64,000 nt of DNA from Symbiodinium sp. CCMP2592 (Eukaryota; Sar; Dinophyceae; Suessiales; Symbiodiniaceae): the NCBI GenBank assembly GCA_905221615.1, contig CAJNDT010006159.1, positions 248,001-312,000 of the forward strand, given 5' to 3'. Position numbers and translations under genes: made by a program. Shown in pieces: positions 51,546 to 63,215 of this stretch. How positions within the stretch are numbered: position 1 is the stretch's first letter; every line of letters begins with the position of its first letter. The notes below the pieces were generated by a model. The model worked only from the letters and a program-made list of their open reading frames with translations, had not been told where the DNA came from and searched no databases.

Positions 51546-51780
51546 AGCATATACATATATATAGTTATAATTTTATAACATTATCATTGAATATTATGTA
51601 TATAATGTATGTATATATATATATACATACTGCTGTATTATGCTTATATGTAGTATAGGAAGTGTATGAGTCTATATCTATATATACAGATATATGTAAC
51701 AAAAAAAGTTGTGATTGCATAATTGTAGATGTACTGATATTAGAAAGCAAAATACAGTATATGTATAATTCAATTGGGGC
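51546..51780. repeat. AT-rich spacer with (TA) runs
   Basis: TATATATATATA words and poly-A/T; no gene seen. Confidence 0.6.
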
Positions 51781-52214
51781 TGCCTGATTTGCCTGCATGC
51801 ACTGGAAGCAAACCTAATAACATGTGTAATATGCACACATGGAAGCTATAGCATGTATAAAAGTAGAGTATCACGGTCTGTGCATATTATCCATGCATTA
51901 TATACATATGCCATGTGCGTGCTGTTTCTATATCACGCATACGTATGCATGTCTGTCTCTCTGTCTCTATATGTACCATCACAGCCCATGCCCAGCCCAG
52001 CCGTCCCGCCCAGCCGTCCCGCCCAGCGCTGCTGTCTGTTTCGGTCTGCCTGTCTGTCTGTCCATCGTTTGCAAAGGTGCGAGTGAGATGCAGTGAGATT
52101 GTGGGAGAGGGCCTGCAGCAGGAATGCATTCGTTCTGTGCATGTTGAAGCAACACTCATGTCCTTAAGCATTTGGCTTGGAACTTTTTTTCAAGTGTGCT
52201 GCAGTGCTGCAGCC

Positions 52215-54916
52215 ATGGGAAAAGACGTCACCCACCGTGTTTCTACGAAACGCCAGCAATCAAAAGATGCAGCAAGCGAGCCGGCAAAAAAGCCTCGGGT
52301 CTCTACTGGTTCTGGGAGCCACAAAAGCTCAGAGAAGGCAAAGAGGCAAGCCGAGCCATCCGATCGAGAAGTGGCTCGGCATCAAAAGTTGCTGAAAGCA
52401 GCAGCGGCGGCGTCTTCTGTGCCACCGAAAGACCAGGAGAATAAGAAGAAGCCGAAGAAGGAAAGCAAGGGAGAGATAGAAGCCCAAGACCAGAAGCCAA
52501 GAAAAGAGGATAAGACAGACAAAGAGAAGAAGGAGAGCAGGGAAAAGAAGGCAGGCACGACGCAGCAGGAGAAGCAAGTCAAAGAGAAGAAGGAGGGCAG
52601 AGAGAGCAGAGATGCAAAAGACAAGAAGGACAAGCAAGACCCCGCGCCAGCGAAGGCGAAGGGACCTGAACCGGCCAAACCCCAGCAAGGCCCAGGCCAG
52701 GGAGCACAGCAACAGAAGAAGGAAAGCAAAGACCACAAGGGAAACAAAGACCAGAAGGAAAGCAAAGACCAGAAGGAAAGCAAAGACCAGAAGGAAAGCA
52801 AAGACCAGAAGGAAAGCAAAGACAAGAAAGAAGCCAAAGACAAGAAGGAAGCCAAAGACAAGAAAGAAGCCAAAGACAAGAAGGAAGCCAAAGACAAGAA
52901 AGAAGCCAAAGACAAGAAGGAAGCCAAAGACAAGAAGGAAGCCAAAGACAAGAAGGAAGCCCAGGACAAGAAGGAAGCCAAACACAAGAAAGCCCGCGTG
53001 TCCGAGGAGGTGGGTGCAGTTTCCTTTGTTGTGCAAAGCACTTCCGCAGAGCGTGACGCATGTGTTATGGTGCATGATGACTTTGAAGCATTCTGTGTCT
53101 AGGACGGAGAGTCCGAGAATGATTTTGATCAAGTGGCGCTGATCGAGGCACAGATAGCAGCCGAGGAACTTGCTGCATGCTCCCCAATGGCTTCAGAAGG
53201 TTCCGCGGATTTCGGTGACCAGGATGATGATGATGATGATGGACAGGAGGAATCGGAGGAGGCAGGGGAGCCGGAGGCATCTCCGAATGTCGCTGAATGT
53301 GAAGCCGAAGCCGAGGAGGAAATCCTGCCGTCGCAAGAGTGCCACCTGAATGAAGAAGACATGCCAAGCGGTTCCTCATCTGAGGAAGGATCCGAGGACC
53401 CCGACGGGGAGCCCTTGTCTGGAGATGATGACGAACCGACCCCCGACCCAGCTTCCTTGAGGGAGGCCACGGAGAAGGAGGAGGAAGTAGTGCGGAACAG
53501 CTCCCCAGATGAAATGTCGTTTGATGTCTTGTGCAACTTGAAACTATAGGGGGCTATGTGTATAGTGACAGTGTGTCTTTTGTGCTTCTAAGGTACGACG
53601 CACAAAAAGGAATGGGCCGTGTTTGATCGGGCGATCAAGAATCGCCAGAAGTTCCCCGTCAGCCTGAGTTCCTACGCAAGCAAATCCAAGACGGATTTGT
53701 TTGGTGCCTGGCTCGATTGCAACGGCAATTGGGATGAGCTACTTGGCTGAAGCTATGGCGCGTTTGTGCATTTGCACCTTTTGCCTTCTTGCTGTTGTCC
53801 GACTCCAGACGTGATTTGTGATGGTTGCCGCCCAGGGTGAAGCTTATCATGGAACGAAAACATGAAAGGAAGAATCTCAACCGACAGGATGTTGTTGCCA
53901 TCCAGGGGAAAGACTTGAAGGCTAAGTACACCGACGAGGCACCGTCGGTCTGTGTGCATGCTTCTTTACATATCGTGTGTGCTTGCCAGGCCATGTACAA
54001 GCAAGTAATTGCCGCAAGAAAAGCCGAAGGACGTTGGTACAAAGACAAAGACTTCCCGGACAAAGAGGATGTGTCTAGGTTGCGGTCAGTGTGGCAGAAG
54101 GGTTTTTGCTGGATATGAATTGGCTTTCTGAGGAAGCTTGGTATTATATGCCGAAGGGCCACCTGCTGCGGCTTGACAACAGCACAAGCGAGTCTCAGAC
54201 CCTCCGGGTGGATCAAGCGATGGATGAAGATTTGGCAAAGGTTCTCGAAGAGGGCAATGTGCTTCAGGCAGGCAGTATGCCTGCTGTGCATGCAGCCTCC
54301 GAGGCTGGTGAGAAGGCTCTCCTGAGCCTCTTCGACGAGGCGGGAGGGATGCAGAAGCGCATCCCAAAACCGAGGAAGGACAATAAGGAAGAACCCGAGG
54401 AGATGAAGCCCAAGACCCTGAAAGAGCTTCTTGATTGCATTCAAGAATTCAATCTTTATAAAGGCTGCATGTGGTATCCGTGGTTGATAGTCAATTGTTC
54501 CAAGGCAGGTGGCGGAAAAGGAAACCGAGATCCTGAAGGATTCCACGGAGGCTCGCAAAACCTCCATCACCCTGACCAAGCTGAACTACGGCGGCCAGCT
54601 ATCGGAGCAGCTGCTCAAATTTTCGAAGCAGATGGAGTCTGCCTACAAGAAGATGTGTCAGCTGGACAAAGACGGAAACACAAAAGCCTTGAGGAAAGTT
54701 ATCAAGTGGGTGGATCAGAAGAAGCCATGGTTCAAGCAAGCCCAGGCACAATGATATGATGTTGGATGCAAACTAGCATGTAGATACATTGGGCATGTGC
54801 TTGGATTCGTTGCTTACACGCAGGCAGCAGCAAACGGCCTGCAGTCTGGATTGAAATCCAAAAAAAAGGCTGCAGCAAAGAAGGCGGCCGCCAAGAGTTC
54901 CGCAAAAGCGGACTGA
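52215..54916 (+). CDS. Multi-exon gene: Lys/Glu-repeat and acidic N-terminus, coiled-coil C-terminus
   Basis: Start ATG at 52215 (MGKDVTHRVSTKRQ). Exon 1 to about 53009 is Lys-rich with a KDKKEA/KDQKES repeat. A 93-base GT-AG intron (53010-53102) leads to an acidic exon (53103 to about 53540; DFGDQDDDDDDG). Then an exon near 53593-53745 (KEWAVFDRAIKNRQKFP; DLFGAWLDCNGNWDE), one near 53838-53938 (NRQDVVAIQGKDLKAKYTDE), one near 53990-54068 (YKQVIAARKAEGRWYKDKDF), one near 54127-54440 (EEAWYYMPKGHLLRL; LSLFDEAGGMQKRIPK), one near 54505-54745 (NYGGQLSEQLLKFSKQMESA) and a last Ala/Lys exon ending at TGA 54914. Several introns begin after GAG with GC or GA and not GT. I see no known domain; a nucleic-acid-associated nuclear protein is a guess from composition. 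Confidence 0.6.
52735..52992 (+). repeat. 18-bp coding repeat (KDQKES / KDKKEA)
   Basis: About fourteen tandem copies of an 18-base unit (AAAGACAAGAAGGAAGCC) in frame in exon 1 of the gene at 52215. The first four are KDQKES type, the rest KDKKEA type. Length always stays a multiple of 18. Confidence 0.9.
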
Positions 54917-55389
54917 TGCGGCTTGAAGATGCGCTGCACAATGTGTGACGAGTCGGGACGAAAGCATTCTGACGTGGGATAGAGCTTGCCACACGGCGAC
55001 CCCTCACAGGGACATGCGTGCACACTTGAGGATTTGTGTGTGTGTTTTGTTTAACCCAGCATACACACACATGCTGTGTAAAGTACCGAAGTTTGGGAGA
55101 ATGATTCTGAGAGAAGTGTGCCATGCGTGTCACCGAATGCCTTGGGAAACTCATTTTGCCAAGATGTGCAGATGGTTTTGCAGAAGTGCATAGGGCTCTG
55201 TGGAAAGACTGTGGTGCTGGCTCTTTGCATGTGCGGCAGTCGGCTTTGCTTAGGGATCCTGATGTTGTTTCTGCTTTGTTGATTGCAGGCGTGGCTGGTG
55301 ATGACCTATCCAAGCCGAGGTTTGGTCGTTGTGATCGTCGTGTGCTTATAGCTTGTACAGCTACAATGTTGCTGTCGTGTCGTTTCGCA

Positions 55390-56623
55390 GGCCCAAATCT
55401 TTTCGTCGGAGAGAAGACTATGCTGCGATGCCACATTCTCACGCAGCAGAAGAGCTTCTGGAAATGATTGGTAGTGGGAAGAGCCATGTGGCTCATGCGC
55501 AAAGTTTGGCAGTTGCAATGGTTCGTGATGGAATACCCCAAGAAGCCGTGACTGCTTTTGCAAGTTTGGGCTCCTTCGGTGCCCATGAGTCGAATGCTGA
55601 GCGAGACCTACATAGGTGGCTTCGAGGCTTGTACGGGGTGACTTTGGAACCATACTTCATAGATGTCATGCTTGAAAAAGACGATGCCGATATTGATGAC
55701 ATTGGTGAACAGGAAGATAACCCTTTGAAGGGGACGGCATCCACGCGGATACCTGTGCTCCTACCACACGAGGTCTTCTCTGCGATTCACTCTTCAAGCG
55801 ACCATCAGGTTTCAGTGGGGGCCAAATAAAGACAGACGTGGTGTGTTTTCCGAAAGAAAGGGCAAGAGAGCGAGGACGAGAAAGACAAGCAGCAAGAGCA
55901 TGCTGTTGGTTACATGTGCTTCCACGTATGTGTGCACGTGAGTATAAGTAAGTGTGTGTGTGTGTGTGCGCGTTTTCACTGGTATGTCATGCTGTATAAA
56001 TGTCTCCTTGTTCCCTGCCAGTTTGGTTTGAGTATGCTGGGGCGACACTCGCCGGCTGCGATCAAGCAATTTTGGCGGCATTTGCAACGATATGTGCCGG
56101 AAGAAGTGAAGGATCATCCGGCATTGGCCGGCTGCGATCTAAGCGAGATGATACAGTTGCTGATTCACTTTGATGGTGCAGAGATGTACAAGAACTCCGA
56201 ATACAACATTTGGTCGTTTTCGAGTGCATTGTCCTCATTGCTGGATGTGGATTGCCTTGAAACGCAGTTCGTGTGCTGCATCCTCCCGCAAAAAGCTATG
56301 CAACAGAAGCAGGCCTGTGTTGGATTTGCTGGTTTTTGTGCGCATGCTAATATACTGAACTCGAACGCACAGAAAGCAAATCGCCTACTCGAAGGTCAAG
56401 AACTACGTGCACAAGGAAATCGCGAGGCTGATGAGCTGGTCTTTCAAAGTCCTTCAAAGCGGAAAGTTTCCATCGACTGGCTTCTATGGTGAAGAGTTTC
56501 CTTCTACGTCGTGCCGTGCGAAAAGAAGTGGCACGGCGCTGGCTGGTGAATGGAAGATTCTTGGGTTGCAGCTGTGTGTGTGTGTATGTGTGGCTCTGTG
56601 TGTGTGGGCATGCACTTGGGGGC

Positions 56624-56676
<53 letters not shown>

Positions 56677-56722
56677 TCTATCTTTCTTTCTTTCTTTCCC
56701 CAGGCTTGAGGGCGTGCCTTTA

Positions 56723-56807
<85 letters not shown>

Positions 56808-57600
56808 CTCGCTCTCTCACTCTCTCTTTCTCTCTGATGGTCCGAGGGCGTGCTTCTATGGATTTCGTGGAGATCAGAAAGCCCGGCGGGAGTGTCACTA
56901 TTTCTCTCGCCACTACAACTGTATCCAGCTGTGCGACCGATGTTGTGCGAAGACGCCGACAGAGAAACACATGGATGATATGAACTTCAAGAACTTTTCG
57001 GCGAATGCTCCCTTTCTTTTGACGGCTATTGATCACAACATGTACCTCAACACAACTCCTTCAGCCGAACTTTCACCCTGGACGGCAATGCCAGGATGGA
57101 AGATTGAAAATACTTTCTTTGACTGGATGCACATTGTGTTGCTGGGGATTGCAAGAGATGTGGTTGCTGCCGCTATCAAGCTGATGGCAATGCGGGGTGT
57201 GATTTCCATGACGAATTTGCGCCTAGAGCTCAAGAGCCTTACAGCCTGGATCAAGAAGGAGCGCAAGAGCGAGACTGGGCCGCCCGGGGGGGGGTGAACA
57301 AACTTTGTTCTAAGCTTATTATGTGTTCTGTTATTTCAATAGTTCATAACTTCCCGCCTGAAGGGTTTCCTGCTCTTTGCCTGCAATGACACCTGCGAAC
57401 ACGGGCTTGGAGTCCTGGAGTGAATATCCGGAAATGGGGAGCAGCTTCAAAGCTGCACAGATGAAGGTCATGGTGTGGGGCATGGCAAGGAAGCTTCAGA
57501 TGGTGTTGCAGAATGTTCAGGACCTTCATATATCGGGCAAGCATCATGTCATCAATTTCCGTATTTCTAGATATTTGTACCCTCCCCCTAGGTTCCTCGC

Positions 57601-57641
<41 letters not shown>

Positions 57642-58198
57642 GTCCGCTTCGTCTCTCACTGCACGAGGATGAGGAGCTGCTGCAGATGGCAGTTGTGGTA
57701 CGAGCCCTCAATAAGGCCCAACGATTGTTGGACCACTCCGACTTATTGATGACCGAGCAGGATTCTACAAGGTTCAACGAGCTGGTTCAATTGCATCTGC
57801 GGACGTGGCAGCGGCTGGCTTTGAAGTTTGAGGCCTTGGGCATCGCTTTGTGCAAAATCCGTCCCAAACACCATTATCTTCAACACATTGGTCTGTATGT
57901 GGCATCGACGCGAGTGAACGTGCGTATACATCAAAACTTCAATTCAGAATCGTACATGGGGAAGATGAAAAAGATCGCTGTTAAGTGCCATTCGATTTCG
58001 ATGATGCTGCGTGTACAACAGCGCTATGTGCTGTACCTGGCTTTGTCATGGGAGCGAGCAAAAAGAGCATCTACTGGAGCCGGTGCTGCACTGACTGGAA
58101 AGGAGACTCTGGAAGAGCTGTTGCTGTGCGACGACAGACCTTTAAGCAGCTCTAGCGCTGAATATGCAAAGAGACGATGCATCATGGGCATTAAATGA
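55390..58198 (+). CDS. Multi-exon gene of unknown, apparently multi-copy, family
   Basis: Exons in order: about 55390-55808 (AEELLEMIGSGKSHVAHAQS; LGSFGAHESNAERDLHRWL; a final RIPVLLPHEVFSAIH; donor CAG|GTTTCA); about 56022-56285 (IKQFWRHLQRYVPEEV; LLIHFDGAEMYKNSEYNIWS); about 56390-56550 (EIARLMSWSFKVLQSGKFPS); about 56850-57290 (YGFRGDQKARRECHYFSRHY, a CIQLCDRCCAK knuckle, IENTFFDWMHIVLLGIARDV); about 57400-57520 (EMGSSFKAAQMKVMVWGMAR); about 57660-58198 (LQMAVVVRALNKAQRLLD; FEALGIALCKIRPKHHYLQH; SYMGKMKKIAVKCHSISMML), stop at 58196. The order PHE, W, HxDGAE, GDxKAR, WMH..LLG, RPKHHYL resembles a protein set repeated in dinoflagellate genomes. Possibly transposon-derived; function unknown. 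Confidence 0.55.
56625..56840. repeat. (CT)n microsatellites in an intron
   Basis: Two long CT runs (about 56629-56672 and 56726-56835) separated by TTTCTTTC and a unique 30-base stretch. Shorter CT run at about 57605-57640 in a later intron. Confidence 0.9.
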
Positions 58199-58299
58199 CG
58201 AAGTGACGGCTCGGATCCTCGCGCAAAAGCTTTCGAATGCGGTTTACGCGAAGATTCGGGATTGCATGGGTTACCTCATATAGGATTCAGGGTACAGCT

Positions 58300-58430
58300 T
58301 TCCAGGGTGTGCAAAGCTGGTCCTGATGAGATTGGGGGTTCGGGATTTTCGGGTCGGGTTTTGAGATAGCCGGCCGGGCCCAAAACGAATGCCCCAAAAG
58401 CCCTCAACCCGAAACCCTCAAGCCCATGAG
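58300..58430. repeat. Degenerate telomere-like words
   Basis: GGGTTCGGGATTTTCGGG, CCCGAAACCCTCAAGCCC and related words, directly downstream of the gene ending at 58198. Confidence 0.5.
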
Positions 58431-58704
58431 AAGCTTTCGTATGAAGCAAAGCAATCCCAAGAACGTTCTGTGATGCAACATCTCCCATATGACCCTCTCA
58501 TTTCCCAACGTTGTCACATTTGAGGCACAAGAGAATGCGCCATCATATTGGCTTAAAATTAAGAATATACTATCATATAACCCGCATAAAGAAATCCCTA
58601 AGTTTCGTGATATACACACACATATGAATGATTGTATGTGTGCACATATACAATATATAGCACCCTACAAACCTTAATGAGTTTGGCTCGAATGTTGGCT
58701 CAAG

Positions 58705-58752
58705 TCACCCTATGGAAAACCGAGTTTGCAAGCTCGGTTTTCTATTGGGTGA
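58705..58752. other. Long imperfect hairpin
   Basis: TCACCC-TATGG-AAAACCGAG, 8-base loop, CTCGGTTTT-CTATT-GGGTGA. A nine-base inner stem plus a six-base outer stem. No T-run follows, so I do not call it a terminator. Confidence 0.65.
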
Positions 58753-58819
58753 CATGGCTCAATTGTTGCAAGTGTTAATACAATCGGCTCGAATGCACAC
58801 GTTGTTGGCCATATTGCGG

Positions 58820-59590
58820 CAGCAAACGCCATCAGCGCAAGCATTTTTCGCATCAGCGCATGAACCAGTAAACGCCATCAGCGCAAGCATTTTTCGCATC
58901 AGCGCATGTGTGTACCATCTTACGATGCATGGGAAATAGAATCAACGTCACTTAAGTGTCACAACAAGTTTCTGATGAAAGCAGCTATAACCAGTAAACG
59001 CCATCAGCGCAAGCATTTTTCGCATCAGCGCAAGTGGCCAGTAAACGCCATCAGCGCAAGCATTTTTCGCATCAGCGCATCAAGTACCATCTCACGATGC
59101 ATGGGAAATAGAATCAACGTCACTTAAGTGTCACAACAAGTTTCTGATGAAAGTAGCCATACCCAGTAAACGCCATCAGCGCAAGCATTTTTCGCATCAG
59201 CGCAATTGGCCAGTAAACGCCATCAGCGCAAGCATTTTTCGCATCAGCGCATCATATACCATCTTGCGATGCATGGGAAGAGAATCAACGTCACTTAAGT
59301 GTCAACAAGTTTCTGATGAAAGTAGCCATACCCAGCAGCGCAAGCATTTTTCGCATCAGCGCAATTGGCCAATAAACGCCATCAGCGCAGGCATTTTTCG
59401 CATCAGCGCATGTGTGCACCATCTTAGGATGCTGGGAAAAAGAATCAACGTCCGTTGTGTCACTGATGAAAGTATAGCCATATATAACCAGTGAACGCCA
59501 TCAGCGCAAGCATTTTTCGCATCAGAGTCAAGTTGGCAAGTAAACGCCATCAGCGCAAGCGCTTTCGACATCAGCGCATGCACACTGATG
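58820..59590. repeat. Nested tandem repeat (36-bp core in a 172-bp unit)
   Basis: About ten copies of AACGCCATCAGCGCAAGC...TTTTTCGCATCAGCGCA, occurring in pairs 47 bases apart (58823/58870, 58996/59043, 59168/59214). The pairs repeat every 172-173 bases with a shared spacer (CCATCTTACGATGCATGGGA, ATCAACGTCACTTAAGTGTC). Later copies decay. The CAGCGCA ends make each core partly self-complementary. Not a CRISPR: spacers are the same. Confidence 0.85.
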
Positions 59591-59622
59591 CATAAGTAGC
59601 ATCAACGCAAGCACATATATGG

Positions 59623-59712
59623 CTTGCGTATACGCAGCGTATAACCTATATACGCAGCGTATAACCTATATACGCAGCGTATACGCATATACGCAGCGTA
59701 TACGCTACAAAT
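59623..59712. repeat. Tandem TACGCAGCGTA inverted-repeat motif
   Basis: Four to five copies of TATACGCAGCGTATAACC. Each has arms TACGC and GCGTA around a single A. Confidence 0.8.
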
Positions 59713-59887
59713 CACGGCGCTGACTTTACGCTCGTGTATATTGTGTACGCTCGTGCGCAAAACACGCCTTTGGATCCTCACGGTATCCCATTGTGCGGCC
59801 TGTACCCACGCCCGCGCGTGCCCCCAGGATCCGCCTGCATGATTGCCTGGTACCGCATGGTAGTCATATAGTAACTGCTCCTCCTGA

Positions 59888-60809
59888 ACAGGACACGGTG
59901 AGCTACGCACCTTGCTGTTGGACACCCTTCTTGAGCATTTTGAGACTATGCCTCCCAAACATGTGCTCAGCCTGCAAACACAGATATCTGACCAAGCTGT
60001 ACCAAGAGTGCCCCCGATGAACAAAGAGGTCCTCTTCGGTGACACACCTCTTGGTTTTACATGGCAACACCTGTTCCAATTGCGCACAACCAAGGTGCAG
60101 CTCTTGCCTTGGCAAGATCTGGTGCGACATTCTGCCCTAAGGCAAGAAGCTGACTTGGCCAATCGTGTGACGCTTGCTATGCAACTTGCTGTGTCCGATG
60201 GGCATTGCGGCATTCTGTGCTTCACGGACGGCTCTTTTACGCCGGCCTCTCAGACTGTTGGCGCTTTTGCAGGATGGGCCTGCATCTTTGTCGATACGAA
60301 GTCTGGGCAGGTTGGTGCAGGTTTTGGGAGAGTGCCTGACTGGCTGCTCGGTGATAAAGAACAATTGTCTGCCTATACTGCAGAATGTTTTGCCCTCACG
60401 ATCGCAGCAGTCGTTTCGTGGCTGGTCTTTCCCCGACTCCACGGTCACATTTTTCTCCGATTGCATATCAGCCCTGAGGGGCGCGGAGGGCAAATATGTT
60501 TGCCAGCCTGGAGGGTGTGCACAAACTATGAGTCATTCCTTCGATCTCCGGAGAGGCCTTTGCGTTGCTGGGGATATGTTTGTATATGTTCCCGGACATC
60601 AGGGCTGCTTCTTCAACGAGGTAGCAGACCGCTTCGCCAAGGCCGGCTCTCAAATCGAAGGGGTTGCTGACCTCCTCAGCCTCCCAGAAGAAAGCCTCTG
60701 TTTTTGGCTGGCATGTGCTCATCTGTGCTCTACCATGGGCGGTGACTGTACTCCGACAATTGAAAGGCGACATTGCCCTTCCACCTTCAGGCGCGTCCGA
60801 TTTGGGTGA
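59888..60809 (+). pseudogene. RNase H-like domain of LINE F, frameshifted
   Basis: The first frame (to about 60440) carries CFTDGSF (Asp at about 60227) and SAYTAECFAL (Glu). After a shift of frame near 60440 the next frame gives TFFSDCISAL (Asp), then FVYVPGHQGCFFNEVADRF, the His and last Asp region. All four acidic positions of a type I RNase H can be read, in order and at normal spacing. It would remove the RNA strand of the cDNA hybrid. A further frameshift near 60740 joins it to the endonuclease frame. The start at 59912 is a TTG and not trustworthy; the frame opens after TGA 59885. Confidence 0.65.
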
Positions 60810-61680
60810 TGATACCTGGCACCAGGGGCTCAGCTATGCCCAAATGCTCAAACCCTTTATGCCGGCCGACCTTGGTGAGGCTCACACAGGCGATTCTGTT
60901 GATCGGGTGATCTCCGAACTCGACCTTTGCATTGCCTCGTTTAACACACTCAGCCTAGGTGCTTGCATCGAAACCGATGCGGGAGTCGGAACGGGTGGAC
61001 GAGGTTTGCATCAAACGCCAGCGAGGGCAGCCCTTTTAGCACGGCAGTTCAGCGAATGCGGCGTGGCAGTAGCCGCGCTCCAAGAAACACGATGCCCGCA
61101 AGGATTCTCTAAGATTGGGGGATTCCTTACATATTCCGGTGGTTCGGATAATGGCCACCACGGCACCGAGCTATGGTTTCGTGATGGCTGCTGCGTGCTT
61201 CGCTCATGCTCTGAAAGCGCAGCAGATGCTGTCTTTGCGGAAAAGCACTTCAGCATTCTCCATGCTGACCCGAGACGTGTCATTGCCAGATACAGCGCGG
61301 GCAAGCTTGTACTTGTTTTCTGCTCCCTACATGCCCCGCACAGGGCTACTGAGCGACAGATGCTTCTGTCTTGGTGGCAGGATACGAAGAAATTGTTGTC
61401 CCAACACCGCCGTAACGACCCTATTGTTATAGCTGGGGACATGAACTGTTCAATTGGCAGCGTCCCCTCTCCCCATGTAGCTGACGTAGGGCAGGAAGAA
61501 GAGGACACATCCGGTGAACTCTTTCACGACATCATTCGTGAAAATCAATGCTGGGTCCCGTGCACCTTTGAAGGGTGCCAGTGCCAGGACGGACCATCAG
61601 CAACATTCTTTCAGAAACGAAATGGGAAGCCTTGTCGGCCTGATCTCATTTCGATACCCCACTCCTGGCAGCTAGGTTGA
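60664..61680 (+). pseudogene. APE-type endonuclease of LINE F
   Basis: From about 60910: DLCIASFNTLSLG, VAALQETRCPQGF (QE), GTELWFRDG, RVIARYSAGKLVLVFCSLHAP, VIAGDMNCSIG (GDMN), and SATFFQ...RPDLISIP. The frame ends at TGA 61678-61680, but the expected next block with catalytic His (GIDHVATLLRS) is read in another frame at about 61705-61740, so there is a frameshift near 61680. Confidence 0.75.
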
Positions 61681-61689
61681 TCATGGTAT

Positions 61690-62296
61690 TCAGGTCGCCA
61701 GCTCGGGGATTGACCATGTTGCCACTCTGCTGCGTAGCCGGGTGAAAATGAGCATGCCTTGCTCCAAGAAACATCAGAGGCGTGCTTGTCTCCCGCGCCA
61801 CATGTTCACGGACCCGGCCTTGAAGGAGGACATTGCGCGCGTTTTGGCTTCGGTCCCACAGATACCATGGCACACGTCGGTGCATGCCCACGCCGCCATT
61901 GTGGTGCAGCACCTCCAACAGGGCCTCGCTGCTGCTGCACCTGCCAAACAATCTCGGCCACACCATGTATACCTTCAAGAGCCCACGTGGTCTCTACACA
62001 AGAAAGTCTCCGGCCTAAAGCGAAGTTTGAGTAGACTGCAGCAGCAAAGTCGGAACGCTGCCTTAGCCTTCTGCTTTTCCATCTGGGCCGGCTTCGGGTT
62101 CCATCACGAATGCACTCCATGGTCAGGAGCTTGGGCCGACCAGGCCTTGCTTCAGACGATATTGCATATGTATCGCATTCGGGTTGACAGCAAGGCTCTG
62201 CGCCTCGCCTGTAAGCAAGACAGAACTGCATATACCAATGATTTGGCCGAGCGTCTTGCAACCGGCCCTAACTCAGAGGTATACACGATGCACTAA
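61690..62296 (+). pseudogene. EN-RT linker of LINE F
   Basis: Reads GIDHVATLLRSRVKMSMPC, then TDPALKEDIARVLASVPQIP and a helical stretch (SLHKKVSGLKRSLSRLQQQS) typical of the region between endonuclease and RT. Stops at 62294; the RT frame resumes at about 62306. Confidence 0.55.
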
Positions 62297-62305
62297 TTAC
62301 ACAAG

Positions 62306-63215
62306 TTGCTCAGGCACAAACGAAAAAAGGCGTATGCTCCTGAGCCTCTGCCACAGGTCAAAGATGTGCAGGGGAATGTATGTCCCGATGCCAATTCCGC
62401 CCTGCAACGTTGGCGGGACTATTTCGCTTCCATGGAAGCGGGTACCGCCATGGCTCCTGCCGAGCTTGGCCCCAGTCTGGATGTTGGTTCCATTGATTGG
62501 CCTGCTCCTCCTAAGGTCGGAGACCTGCCTACCAAGCCAGACCTTGTACGCCTTATGCTGACCTCTAAATGTGGCAAGGAACCTGGTATGGACGGTTTGC
62601 CAAATGAGCTCCTGAGAAGCTTTGCCTCGGACTGTGCTGAACTGCTCTTCCCGCTTCTCATGAAACTAGTCTTTCGGGGACAAGAGGCCATGGGAATGAA
62701 AGGCGGTATGGCGGTCTGGTTTCACAAGGGGCGTGGCGCTAAGGATCTTTGCGAATCATACCGGCAAATCATCCTGCTGCCTTGTTTCGCCAAAATACTT
62801 CACCAAGCCGTACGCCCGGCTATACGTGAGCTGTATGTGCATCAGACTCCGTCCTTGCAACTAGGAGGCAAACCCGGCCAGTCCGTGTGTTTTGGGGCTC
62901 ACTTGGTAAGATCCTTTTTGCGATACAATTGGGAACGCAAACAGAGCTGTTCCGTGCTGTTTTCTGACATAGCATCCGCCTTCTATGCTGTGGTACGCCA
63001 GCTCGTTGCTGCTCCCCGACCCGAAGACTCAGAAGCTCCTGATATCCCCGACGCCGTCTGTCGCGGAGTGGGTATCTCCGAAGACGAGCTTTCCGCTCTC
63101 CGGCAACATGTGCGGGAACACACGGGGCTCCACCGGGCTGGTGCGAGCCCTTGGTTGAAAGCTCTCTGTCAGCAGCTTTCCGATAGATCCTGGTTCATGT
63201 TACGGGATGACTCTC
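62306..63215 (+). pseudogene. Reverse transcriptase of LINE F, N-terminal half
   Basis: KCGKEPGMDGLPNELLRSF, VWFHKGRGAKDLCESYRQI, ILLPCFAKILHQAVR and motif A SVLFSDIASAFYAV. The frame is lost near 63215, just before motif B. Confidence 0.75.

Noticed and set aside
51029..51556. 175-codon His/Gly/Ser repeat protein on the minus strand
   Set aside because: It is the 22-bp minisatellite read through; no start context or flanking exons.
52329..53132. Three minus-strand Leu/Phe-rich ORFs over 52.3-53.1 kb
   Set aside because: Antisense of the Lys/Glu repeat exon; hydrophobicity is an artefact of reading AAG as CTT.
56347..57036. Minus-strand Arg/Glu repeat protein of 229 codons
   Set aside because: Antisense of the (CT)n intron microsatellites.
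58820..59590. CRISPR-like 36-bp repeats
   Set aside because: Intervening sequence is itself repeated (two fixed spacer types); it is a nested tandem repeat.
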